Of a stretch of DNA of 64,000 bases, positions 10,977 to 23,016 are shown one piece after another; the stretch's first letter is position 1; the number at the start of each line of letters is the position of its first letter. Under the pieces are notes generated by a model. The model did not search any database, was not told the origin of the DNA, and worked only from the letters and a program-made list of their open reading frames with translations. A program made the translations under genes and the position numbers. The DNA lies in assembly GCA_028095005.1 (NCBI GenBank), contig CM051462.1, positions 82,843,846-82,907,845 on the forward strand. Reading direction: 5' to 3'. The DNA is from Rhynchospora pubera (Eukaryota > Streptophyta > Magnoliopsida > Poales > Cyperaceae).

Positions 10977-13900
10977 AAAAAAATTCGTCCTCGAATTTCC
11001 TTGTACAAGATTAGTTTAATATACAAGATTAGTTTCTTTGTATTTTAGTTTGATTTAGTATTGTTCCATCATATTCTCTTTATTATTTTGGTTATGCTTA
11101 GTAATTGTTTTTTACCTCTTTGTTATTGGTACAAATATATCAAGGTATGACTTTAACTTTCTTGATGGTCAGTCAAGAAAGCAAAGTAATACTTAATATA
11201 TTAAAGATTAATACCAATATTGGTGACCAGCCAATATAGATTTCAATCTTTGTACACAAATATTTTAGTGTCTTTATTAACTGTTGAATTTCATGGTAAT
11301 TGTTTTCACTATATTTTGGTATGATTAGTATCTTTAAGTTTGTATTTATTTATATTTCTTTTTAAGATCAATTTGGATTTAAATTGTTGATTCTGACAAG
11401 CAAGATCTTGAGATTTGGTAATATTTTGTTTACTGACTAGATGTATCTATTTATTTATTCTAACATACCCATTCCTACTAAACGGATGGACAAGGTGATC
11501 TAGTATTGGTGATCTCTATTTCAAGTACAAAAGTTTCTTCTAGACGATGGGTTTCTTCTCTCTTACTGACTCAAAATAAAATATATAATCGATTCTAGTT
11601 TCTACTTCCATTATTAAAATTTTCTTCAAGAATGAAAGTCGATTATTCTTGTATGAACCGATATATTTCCATGAGTCCTACTCATCTTTAAAGAATTCAT
11701 AGTTTCTAGTGTGACTGATCTTATTCTAACTTAGAATATCCGTTAATCTTGTTATTACGGAATATTTAAGTCACGAGCTTTCTATTTGCTCAATTCACAC
11801 TAAGAATTCTTAATTTTGAGTCAGGTCATTATATTCAATTGATTTCAGTCAACAAGAAACATATGCTATTCAATAAGGATATAGCATAAGTACTCGCCTT
11901 GAGATTAATATGACTGAAATTTGATGTTGAATATATTTAACTCGTTTCTTGAGCATTTTATTTCTCTTTATTGAGAAATACGTTTAGGTATAACATTTCA
12001 TCTACACAATAACCCTCAAGGTCATTGATAACTTTCCATCAGACTTGGAAAGTTTATTTTGAATTGTTATTTCCAATTGGTTGATAGTTATAGCTTAATT
12101 CTATAAATCTACAATAATTCATCTAGTGAATATATTGTGATTTAAGAATATGAATTATCATAGCTATTAACTAATCTTGAATAATTTCACAATCCAGTAT
12201 GGATTTAAAAATTATTAACAGTCAATGGAGAGAATGTATTTATTCTAACTCCATAAGACAATTGAAGTCCTTAAATCATCTAACAAATCACTAAGGTATG
12301 ATTTATCAGATTTCCAAGAATTGCAAATCCGAACGACATTACTATTGAATTTAATGGTCGTTAACGGATATAGCAAGTGACCTTCCTTGATAAAGTAAGG
12401 ATAAGTTGAAGTTATTTATACCAATATTTACATAGGTTCATAATAACATATTGATTTAACTTCAAGTCACCTCCTTTATGTGTCTCAAGAGTGAATTGCC
12501 TAGTCAAATAAGTTATCGACTAGCAATAATTTTAATTGTACCTTATTTGCTGTGTTTTAACAGAAATTAACGGCGCAAGGTATAATGATAAGCTATTTAA
12601 ATATTTAATCTCTTATTCCAGATAAAATCTCAAAAATGTTCTTATTGAAATATTGAGATATTTGAAAATTAACTGGAATATTTGAGATATCAACTTATCA
12701 TTAAACAAGTATTATAACCTGTATCTTAACAAGTTAATTACTTTAAATGTTAATAGCTTAAGGACTTAATCATCATATACTCGACATTCGAAGTACAGAT
12801 GAAATTATTTAGGAAGGTTAAATTGCACTTCCTCTGGTTGCCAAACATTTGGGTTATCCAGTTGTTTAGCAAAGTCCACAGTTTATAAGCTATTAACAAG
12901 TCCTCCGGTTAAAATTCTAACCTATTTTATTTTATACAAGTACATTCATTGAGTACTCGTAACTATAAGATGACTTAATGCAGGCGTCTAAGGACAAAAA
13001 GATCATCTCATAGAATAATAGGTAGAATGAATTTTCAGTAATAGCCAGAGGTTATTTTGGAATACATCCTCCTAATTCTTTCAAGTTATTATGAGAATTG
13101 CATCTCATTCTTACATCAGGGGACGTATTTTCCCATAACGTTTGCCTCATTGAGCTTATCAAAGTCCCATGTTGAATTTGTTTTGGAACAGTCTTCAGGT
13201 CATTTGTCCTTACTTCCATACTCGAAATAAACATTATTCGAGTAATTATATTAGGGTTAAGGACAAGGCAACTTATTATGATTGTACCAAAACTACTTTG
13301 GTACATACTTTCTTCTTACAGGTTCAGTGCAAACTATGGGGCTTGCATTCCTGTTTTATTCTTCAACAATCATCTTCTTCAATGCTGGTAATTCTTGTAT
13401 AGCCGAGTCGTTTCTTGAAGTCACATCATCTAAGATTCGTTTATCTACGTACTATCATCTTTAATAACAAATAGAGTTAAGTTTATATCAAAACTTAAAT
13501 TATCAATAACATTTTTCTCTTATTTCCATATTAAAGTAGTATATATATACATTATATTATTTATCAAAGTAATTCTAATCAATTAAGAAAAATATCAAGT
13601 ATACATTACCATGCATTTAATATTCCTTAATAAATATTTTAAGAAAATATTCAAATCTAACAAATTAATTAATTAACTGAAATGAGTTTCTTTTTCTAAA
13701 AATAACAGATATATAATATTTTTTTTTCCTAATTCAATTTGCAACCATTTGCAATTATAAATATATATCCTACATGCTTGTATTTCTATTTATATATCAT
13801 CTACCTATTTTATGAATATCATTTTACCACTTAATTATATATATAATATAAAGCATGCCATGTAATTAAGTTCAAATAGGAAAATGTATTATGTACTATT

Positions 13901-14228
13901 AGAGTTAATTAAGGAACATAATCTCCCTTAATTAAGCAAAACCACAATATTTTTATTCTACTAAATTCGTCGTTTACATAGTGTTATCTATATTAAAATT
14001 TTAAGTAAATTTGGAAGAATATAGTTCCTATATTAATTCGTATCTATATAACTTATACATATCATAATGTTTACCTATGAACACAATACTGCTTGTCGGT
14101 TTATTTACAGCATCATATCTCAAATTAATTTTATAAATTACTTATTATTTAAATATATATGCATATACCATTAATTATCCTAGCTGCTACCCACACTCGC
14201 GTATTACAGGTCTGGTTAAGGCTTAAAA

Positions 14229-14244
14229 CCATGCTCTGATACCA
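14229..14244 (-). other. Primer-binding site (tRNA-iMet type), second copy
   Basis: Identical to the site at 7360-7375 and placed 11 bases inside the right LTR end. Confidence 0.88.
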
Positions 14245-17192
14245 CCAAAAGAGACTGTCACAGCCCGCAATGGGGTGGGGCAGTTTCTCGCCGCGAACAC
14301 ACAACTTCTGTGTACTCGCAAGGCATTTTTTTTTCTAATCTTTAAGGTTTAGGTTTCAGCTTACCATGAACTACCATGTTGTCTCCTATGACTCATTGAG
14401 TCCTCATGGCAAGACAATTTGGCTTAACTTCGCTTGACTTGATCGAGCCCGTCTCTGCAACCTGGAACCCACATCCATTGTGGAAAACATACGAAAAGTA
14501 CGGAATGAGAATATAATTCTCAGTGCGGGTTTTAGTTCCAGTACGCGGATTTAAGCTAAAATCCAAGTTCTAGAAATAATACCCGTAAATAAATAATTTA
14601 TTGATTTAACATGACCGTAAAAACATTATCTGCATTTATCATAAACAAAGCATGCATGTGTCAACTTATATAAACCAATATCAAATCCTTTTTTAAAACA
14701 TGTTATCCAATCTGAAATCAAAATTGGACAAAATAACAAAATCTGACTATGACAGAAGTCATATACATGTCGGACTGATCACGTGGCACGAATCCCGTCA
14801 CAGACAACACATGTCTGTATATGATAGGAAACTGAGCGTGTCAGGGGATCCGAGCATGGCAGAGTTGAGCATAACATAAGTCTGGGCAAATCACAAATCT
14901 TCCCCTAACTTGGGTGGCAAAAGGGATCCGTCCCTTACCCAAGTAGCAAAAGGGGATTTCAAATCCACATGTCATTAACATAATTCTATAATCATAATCA
15001 CTCAGGACTCCTAACCCAACCGGTTGGGTGGCAAAAGGAGACCTTCCCCTAACTTGGGTGGCAAAAGGGATCCGTCCCTTACCCAAGTGGCAAAAGGGGA
15101 TTCCAAATCCGCATAGCGCTACCGAACTGGCCGAAGCCGGGGGCCAACCGACTCCGGAGAGTGATGCAAGCATATCAAATCACACATATCAAGCACATCA
15201 TATTATATCCCAGTTATTCAATCACATCATTTCATTCCTTTCAGTCAGATCATTCATAAGTCGGATTTATCAATAGCAACGGCATTTTCAAATATCTGAC
15301 TGTTACTTATCAAACTTCTCAAAACGGAGAACATGCCTTTCAAAATGCAGTTTTATCAATAATTGGGCACTATCATTTAAAAATGCTTGAATACGGTCAT
15401 GCATGCAAACGAATTTCCAATATGAATATGAATAAAAATTATATTTACTTTAGCAAAGCACATAACCACATAAAATAACAGACATTCAAACATAGCTTAA
15501 TAGTCACTTAAACTTTAACAAAAATCCAACGTAATTCCGCACCTGGATCGCAAGCTTAAACGTAGCTCCTTGGTATCTCATGATGGTTCGGACTCTTGAC
15601 GGCCATCATACTTGGGTTCTCTCCCTTAACAGTTTGCTAGGCTTGATAATCACGTGTCAAGTGATTCTAGTTCGATTTCCTAATAAAACAAGTGACTTTC
15701 TTACTAACCGTTAAATACTTAAAGTAACTTAAATAACCTAATTATTGACGGTTCTTGGGTTACCATACTGACGGCCTAAGTTAACCAGACTGGTTGATAT
15801 TTGGATAGTTAGGTTCAGATTATTTATTAAGAGGATTCTATTTTAAAATATATTATTAAATATTTTATCTTATTATTAATAATTGATTTTGACTTTCCAG
15901 TCAATAAGAATTTATACTTATTCTAACAATTCGTTAATTATATTTTAAAAATTAGAGTATTCATTTACTTATTTCGTAATGTTTCTTTAACATTATTTAA
16001 ATTCTTAATTAGATAACTTGTTATTTAAATTCCTAATGATGTGAATTAATTGTATCGGAAATTATTTTATAAAGGTGAAATTAACTAAATCATAAACTCA
16101 TAAAATATTTAAGTAAGAAATTATGAAAATAATTTAAAGATCAAAAATAAAATTTATTAGTTTGTTTGTTTGGGATCAGAATGTTGGTGATTTGTGTTAT
16201 TGTATATGTTCTGGATTCACTCAGACTATTCTCATCATCTCCCGAAAAATCGAATCCCACTTAACTAAAGGAATACCCGATTATTGCTAATGGCCTTTCC
16301 TCTAATTAATTATTAACTTAATAAAAAATTAAGCCTTTTGTTTTTATCAAAATAATTTCTCAACTAAATGTCGGCCTCACAAAACCGAAATGGGCTCAAG
16401 TCCATTATTCCATTTTTTTCTTTCGGCCCACAAAATCCAGGCCCAAAATAGCCAGCCCAAAAATGAATAGGGTCGAGCCAGGTCAACCTGACCCAGTTGA
16501 CCTGAGCCAGCCGTAACGGGTCCGACTGGATCCGATAAGAAGGGGTCAGGATCCGACCCGATATCACAACAAATATTCCCCAAGGGCCCCTGAATCAAAA
16601 TAATTTACAGTATAGTCCTTTTTCTTACAAATAGGCCCCTAGAAATTTACAAACAAGTCCCCAGAAAACTTTTTCTCTTACGAAACAAACCCTGTCTCTC
16701 GTCACAGCGTACCAGTACGGTACCAGAGGTACAACAGAGGTACCAAAGGCTGGTACCAAGCCTAGAACCCAATCGTAAAGCCTCACACAGTTCTCCTTTA
16801 TGCCCAACCAGTGAAACAATTCTAATTTCATCCAATTTTACTGAATTAAGCTTGTAACAGATCACAGACACAGAAATTCAGGTCTCAACTTAGTTCCACT
16901 ACTAGATTCATTGTTTTAGGGGTCAATTTGCCTACTAGAGAGTAATCAAAGCATTCAAAACAAAGCATAATACCGTGCACAGACCAGAATTTCAAATTCT
17001 GAATTTTCTCCAAATTTCAGCCAACAAATCGAGAAATCAAACTTAATCAAATCGATTACTAGACAAAGAGATGGATATACCTTGGATCTCTGGCAGCTAC
17101 TCCCTCCCTCTCTTTTCCTTCGTTTCTCTCCTTTCTTTTCAAGGTGGAAACCCTAATCGCCCAGCCAACCAAAAATGGGAGAGAAGGTGAAG

Positions 17193-17202
17193 TATATATA
17201 TA
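17193..17202 (-). promoter_or_regulatory. Candidate LTR promoter TATA box (right LTR)
   Basis: It is the same TATATATATA run as at 10325-10334. The nested element landed about 110 bp upstream of it in LTR orientation. Confidence 0.45.
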
Positions 17203-17306
17203 GCTAGTGGAGAGAGGAGAGGGGGAGGAAGAAGCCAACGGCAGAGATTCCTTTGGCTCGCATCTTGAAGCCACGTCAACTCACAGCCATCTCGAACGGA
17301 TAAGAA

Positions 17307-17311
17307 CAAAG
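17307..17311. other. Target-site duplication CAAAG, left copy
   Basis: CAAAG abuts the TGTTACA start of the nested element and recurs at 26320-26324. The empty site is visible in the paralogous LTR near 10440, where CAAAG occurs once. Confidence 0.95.
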
Positions 17312-20300
17312 TGTTACATTCTGAATTTTTACTGTTTCTGAATTTCTAGTGAAATTTGGGTAATCATGACTGAAATTATTAATTGAGTAATTTTATTTTT
17401 TGAATTTGAAAGTTTATCCATATTGTCTATTTTTTTTTGGAATTGATTTTTTTTGAAAACTGAAATTTCTCTTTAATGACCGATATTTGGGAAAAAAAAA
17501 TTAAAATTACAACTCCATTTGACTCCTGAAACTTTGGTTCCTTCCGTTGTAGCCTTGGCATATGGGGCCTACTTATCAACTAAGTGTATAGTTCAATAAT
17601 TTAGTTGTGCACCATGTGCATATGAAGTAACTTGAGTGTGGATCCTTGGAGAAAAATCAGGATCTGGTCCCCTGCGTATCATCTCTTGTCTTTTCCATTC
17701 GATTCCAACATAGAGAAGGAGAGACACAGGCGACTCTCCTCTCTCCCAAAACCAAACACACACCTCTCATTGATCTTCACCATTTCTTCACCGTTTCACC
17801 GGATCAAAGTACCCACACGTTCACCTCACCACCCTCTCGCATTGTCTACCTTTGGATCGCCGATTGGAGGCCTATTCTCGGCTTATTTTTCGACGGGAGT
17901 TTTTCGGAGGTTGAAGCAAACTCGTTGATTTTGGCCTGCCTCTCGACTTGGAGCACTCTAGAGCCTTCTCCATCGATTTCTAAGGGGTCTTACAATTCCT
18001 ACTTGGGGGGATTAAGTGGTAAACTGAATTTGACATTTTCTCATTTATTTTATATATTTCTTGAAACTATTGATTCGAAATTAGTTATTGTTCAGTGCAT
18101 AAACTGATTTTTGAAGGATTTACGAATCTTGAACAGTTGATATTTGAGCTATCTTTCTTTTACAATTTATCAATAGTTTACCGACTTTTGGGAAATTTTA
18201 TATAAACCAAATTGCTTTCTTAAATGATTATTCTGACAAACCGTGACAAGAAATTAATTTCAAAGGGGTCAAATTGAATAACTACATTTTTATAGAATTT
18301 CTATCAATTATCGAACATGTATGTAATAGTTTTCTGAAAATCTTTTGTTGTTATGGTTTTATTCCACGTTTTGTGGAGACTAGTACCTTAAAATTTTGTT
18401 TTGTCATGAATTATCAATTTTGTACAGCACTGTGACTATACGAAATTCTTTTGAAATCATTCATTCTACTTATGTAGCTAATTAGTGGGTGATGTGGTGT
18501 ATTGCATAGGAAACTAATGGTTAAATAACCCAACCGACCTACACCTTAATTAAGCTATGATAATCATAGTGCATAATATCTATCTTTTTTTCTGTTTTAA
18601 TTTGTGGCCGAAACCTGGTTTAACAAGGTTGGTATCATGTGGGTACTAAGGCATTGCATGTTTATATAGGGAACCAACATGCCCAAGTCTTAAGTACATA
18701 TCTAACGGGCTCAATGTTTAGACATTGAAACCAAATTCAATGGTACAGCAATTAAGTATACTTGTCATTTAAAACATGTCACACATATGAAATATCTCAT
18801 TGGTTGTTTAATTGTTTGAATTAAACTTTTTATTTTCCAAAATTGTTATTAGAACTTATTAGTAAACTATTTCAATTAGAGTCGGGCGGTTGAGTATCGA
18901 AACCGAGGATAGTCGATACGACTAAGAGTTAATAGGATTGCCTTGTCTTGCTCTTTGCTGCTGCATTTTATTTATGAGGTACGGATTCCACTTGAGTTTT
19001 AATTATATGTGATATATTATTATTATGCATTTTGAATTCATAAATTGATCTTCATTCATGAGAATATTTTGTGAATATATAAATGATGCATGATTGTATA
19101 GTGGCATATTGAATGGTATCCGATTGAAATGTGATTTGATTGAGGTAAGTACAGCTTGTGTGGTTGAGATAGACACTCGTAATGTTTGGAGGTGGAGTCA
19201 TGACCCATCCTACCAAGCACCGTGTAATAAGCGCTTATGTACCGGGACTCAGTAGGTCTAGTCTGGAATGGACCGGAGTGTGAGTGTTCCCAGCTTGCTT
19301 GTACATTTTGATGATTTAATTGATTGAATTATGTATGAATTGAATTGGCCGTTGGCATCCATCTATAGGGTGGTTCGCGGTATCTGAAGGAAATGATTGA
19401 CTTGTGATAAACCAGACTTGCATTTTTACTAATTGTCCAATCAAATGAGCCGGTATTTGTGATGCTTGGAATCTGAATTGATATTGAATTGGTGCCGAGC
19501 TCACATGTCATATTGCATTAACTGGTTTAATCTAATCTTGTTATGCTTATTTGAAATTTGAAATAAAAGTAAATGTTTATCTACTTGATTTGTAAATTGT
19601 ATTTTAACTCAGTAATGTAATTACTTCCTAAACTTATAATTAAAATTTAAGTGGCTGGAACTGAATACCGTACTGAGATAAATTTTATTTATCTCACTTT
19701 TCCACTTTTGTGGGTTCCAGGGTTAGCGAGCGGGGTCAGAGCCGTAAAGGATTAAGCCTTTAATGTCACTTGGTGAGTATTATGTGAACTCTTAAGTATT
19801 GTACAAGTAAATTTTTTTTTATCATACTTGTATATTAGAAATTGATTATATTTGACTATTAAATTTTGGTATGATGGTCCAGTTAGCATGTAGTATATAT
19901 ATATTATTTGTTATGTTAACGAGGAGATAATTGCATTTTGATGATGAATGTACAGTTAGCTCATTCTTATGTAAATCTGACTTTCAGTAGTAGTTACTTT
20001 TATATATATTGATTGGCAAGATCTATGTATAAATTAGGTTCCTACTTTCATTTTATATCTTTTAATATACGTAAATCATGTGTTTAAAATATAAGCACGT
20101 TGGAATTATTTGACAGTGAATATATGTATGTGATTGTGTACACTTGTCCATATAAAATGACATGAATTTTTTTTTATAAGAGTCTTGTTAGTTTTTGCTC
20201 TTGTAAATTGAAACTAAGTATTTGGACACTTGTCTTATCATTTTTTACTTGATTTAATTTGAAACCTGTGTGTCAAAGTAAACATGCATAATTGCATTTT

Positions 20301-20614
20301 TTTTAGTGCTTATTATATATATAATAGCATGTGTCTTTATATTTGAAGTGCATGTTTGAAATTGATAATCTTGATTTTCTACCCTCGTATAGTTATATAC
20401 AAGTAACTTTCATTTAAACTATGCACAGTCAAGCATTTATTCTTTTTATGTAGTCTATATTATTGGTTGCATGCTGTGAGTCAAGTTCTCATAGTTCATT
20501 TATGCGACTTATATATTAATTTTAATAATAGGATTTAAAGTACGCCTTGCGTGTGTGCGAAGGTAAGCGTGCATACGCGGCGGCTGTCGGCACCACCGGT
20601 CTTAGGGTGTGACA
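17312..20614 (+). repeat. 5' LTR of the young element (3303 bp)
   Basis: It starts TGTTACATTC and ends GGTGTGACA. It contains a 153-codon open frame at 17646-18107 (repeated in the other LTR). The segment is pyrimidine-rich and leader-like and encodes nothing recognisable. Confidence 0.95.
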
Positions 20615-20619
20615 GAAAA

Positions 20620-20635
20620 TGGTATCAGAGAATGG
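20620..20635 (+). other. Primer-binding site of the young element
   Basis: TGGTATCAGAGAATGG, five bases inside the LTR, matches the tRNA-iMet-type site in its first eleven bases. Confidence 0.88.
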
Positions 20636-23004
20636 TTTAACAACCAAACCAGACCAATAGTTTGCGTGAGTGGGGTACGTCTAAAGGGCTGCTTGTGTAA
20701 ATAAGTTAGATTTCTTAATATTTATGATAGCATATTAATGTTTGTCTCGCTTATTAAGTGTGATAATATTTAGAATCTTTATATACTATCTTAATTGCTT
20801 GTATGATTGTTTCATGTTTAAATATCAGGTGATTGATTGCTTCAAAAAGTGATTGTTTAGTAAGCAAATTGGATTCTTATCAACTTTCTTTGGTGAGTTT
20901 TCATGTGTGTGTTGAATAGTTCATTTAAAAATTTGTGTCTATATGGCATAGTTTTAAGTTATAATGTATATGTTCGTAATTTAATAGGTTCATTTGTTTA
21001 TGATAGCTTGAAAAGGATGAATATAAATATTTTATTTCTGGCCGAACTTGGGAAACAATTAGAAGTTTTGGTGGAATTATTATATATACGAACGGTGTCT
21101 TAGGAAAAGCATTTCATATAGCATAAGGTTGTTTGATTATTCTATATATGTGTTGTAATTTTAAAGATATATTTTATAGGTTAAAACGATTTATGTGCAT
21201 TAGAGTAATAGAATTTATTTTCTAATGTTTGATATGTAAAGTGATTTTGATAAGTGTACAAAAGTTGGTATGGCATGTTAAGAGATTTCATTTATTATAG
21301 TGAGCATGTTCTGTTTTATATTGATGCATGGTTAAAATGATAAGGATTTCTAAATTTACTATAGTATGCACAAATATTTGGTACTTATTTGAGTAAAGAT
21401 CTTCTTATCTTTTGTTGGCACAAGGATCAAGCAAGCTGACTGATCACCTGACTTGTTAATTGAATCTCAATAATACAAGAATTACCTTTTCTTCCTTGAC
21501 TGATCATCAAGGCAGCCAAGAGTAATTTTGATATTACCGTGCTTTCTAAAGGATAAGAAGTGGACCAGACCTTTCAAAATGTTACTAGCTATAAGAATTT
21601 AAAGCTTTTAAAAATGATAATATTATGAGTAGTACAACGTAAGTGTATTGACCTGCACATTTGAAAAATAATGTTAACTTAATTGTGGCAAACTGAAAAA
21701 GTAGTTGCATATTTCTTGGGTGGTACTTGTAAACTAGGTGTTTCTGTAATGAACACTAAAATTTTCAAGCTGACCTTTTGAATTCAAAGTGTTTCTTTTA
21801 TTTATTTTCTTTTATTTATTTTAATCAGAGTATTTAAAATATTTTGTTGGTGCTCTTCAAATTTATAGAAATAGTTTTAGATTATGTTCGTTTTCAATTT
21901 AAGTTGATGAATCTATTATTTGTTTGCACTTGAACTGTTTGCTTATAACTATTTGTTTATAAGTTTTGGTCTTCAGCTTAATGTTAAAAAAAAAGGGATC
22001 CTTCAGTGATGTAATTTAATTATTGTACGCTTAGTTTCTCGTTCAGTTTGAAGCTGTATATAGAAGTCTGAAATTGCAAGCATGTTGTTTTGTCAACTTT
22101 GTTTGAAAGTACTAAGTTTTTGCTTGAGTTGGGGTGTAAATCATTTTCTTTTTATACGGCGTCAGTTCAGTTGTTCCAAGGTCTTTTCAGTTAATGCGAG
22201 ATGATAGTACTTGTTTAAATTTTTATTGGCATAATTTGACTTCATGAGCTTTTCTCTGCAAATGTGCTATTAAGTTTTAATAGATATTATGTATTGTCAA
22301 GTTTTAAAATAGAGAGTAAATACTTATCTCAAACTTAGCTATGAAAAGTATTTTACTACTTGAACTTTGTCTCTATCTTTCTTATATAGTCTAAGCTGAT
22401 ACAAATCTGTACCATATCATCTGCATTTTTTTTTTTTTTTGAATTATATCGACTAAAAAGGATTTGCTTCATAAGTTCTAGCAATTTGAAAATTTTCCAA
22501 CATATTTTCTTTTATCTCCTGCTTTACCAACTTGGATAATTATAAGTTTCATTTACTTTGATTGCAACCTCAATAATAGTTTATTTCTAAAGCTATAGAT
22601 GTTTTGTTGCCGATAATTCCAGATTTTTGTTTTTGTTAGCTTTGATGGTAATTGACCTTTTAGGATTGAAACTTAGAATAAGTTGATAACGGTTCAGGTT
22701 CTTGCTCAAAACTGTGTTTTGATAATTATTTTCCAAAAATTAAGTTATACTTCTTATCCTGATTGATTTCCTTGGTACTCATCTGTACTAGTTTTGTTGT
22801 TTTTACTTTGAGCTACATTCTTGCAATACAGAGTACATGTGTGTTCCTTTTGTGATATACTTAGGCATTTTAATTTTCATATTTATCCAAATAGTTTTAG
22901 TTTATTGCTAATTTCTATAAACTGGAGTAGAAATATAAATTAAAATATTTTCAATAGCTTTTGATTTCCTACTCGTATAAATTTCGAGGTCGAATTTTTT
23001 TTTT

Positions 23005-23016
23005 AGGAGGGAGGAA
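23005..23016 (+). other. Polypurine tract of the young element
   Basis: AGGAGGGAGGAA lies immediately before the 3' LTR, preceded by TTTCGAGGTCGAATTT, a variant of the box seen in the other family. Confidence 0.88.

Larger units (their letters stand above)
10964..14255 (-). mobile_element. Complete internal region of the minus-strand element (non-coding)
   Basis: It is bounded by a polypurine tract (10964-10976) beside the middle LTR and a primer-binding site (14229-14244) beside the right LTR, 3292 bp in all. No gag/pol motifs such as a retroviral zinc knuckle, the YxDD box or an integrase HHCC are seen in any frame. The only reading frames are 60-84 codons. It is therefore best classed as a LARD-like non-autonomous element dependent on a gypsy partner not present in this window. 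Confidence 0.88.
20615..23016 (+). mobile_element. Internal region of the young element (non-coding, 2402 bp)
   Basis: It begins with the primer-binding site and ends with the polypurine tract. The longest frame is 66 codons (20903-21103) with no homology seen. A perfect 6-bp-stem hairpin, CCTTGA...TCAAGG, sits at 21494-21512 and resembles a segment in the other LTR element. Confidence 0.9.
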
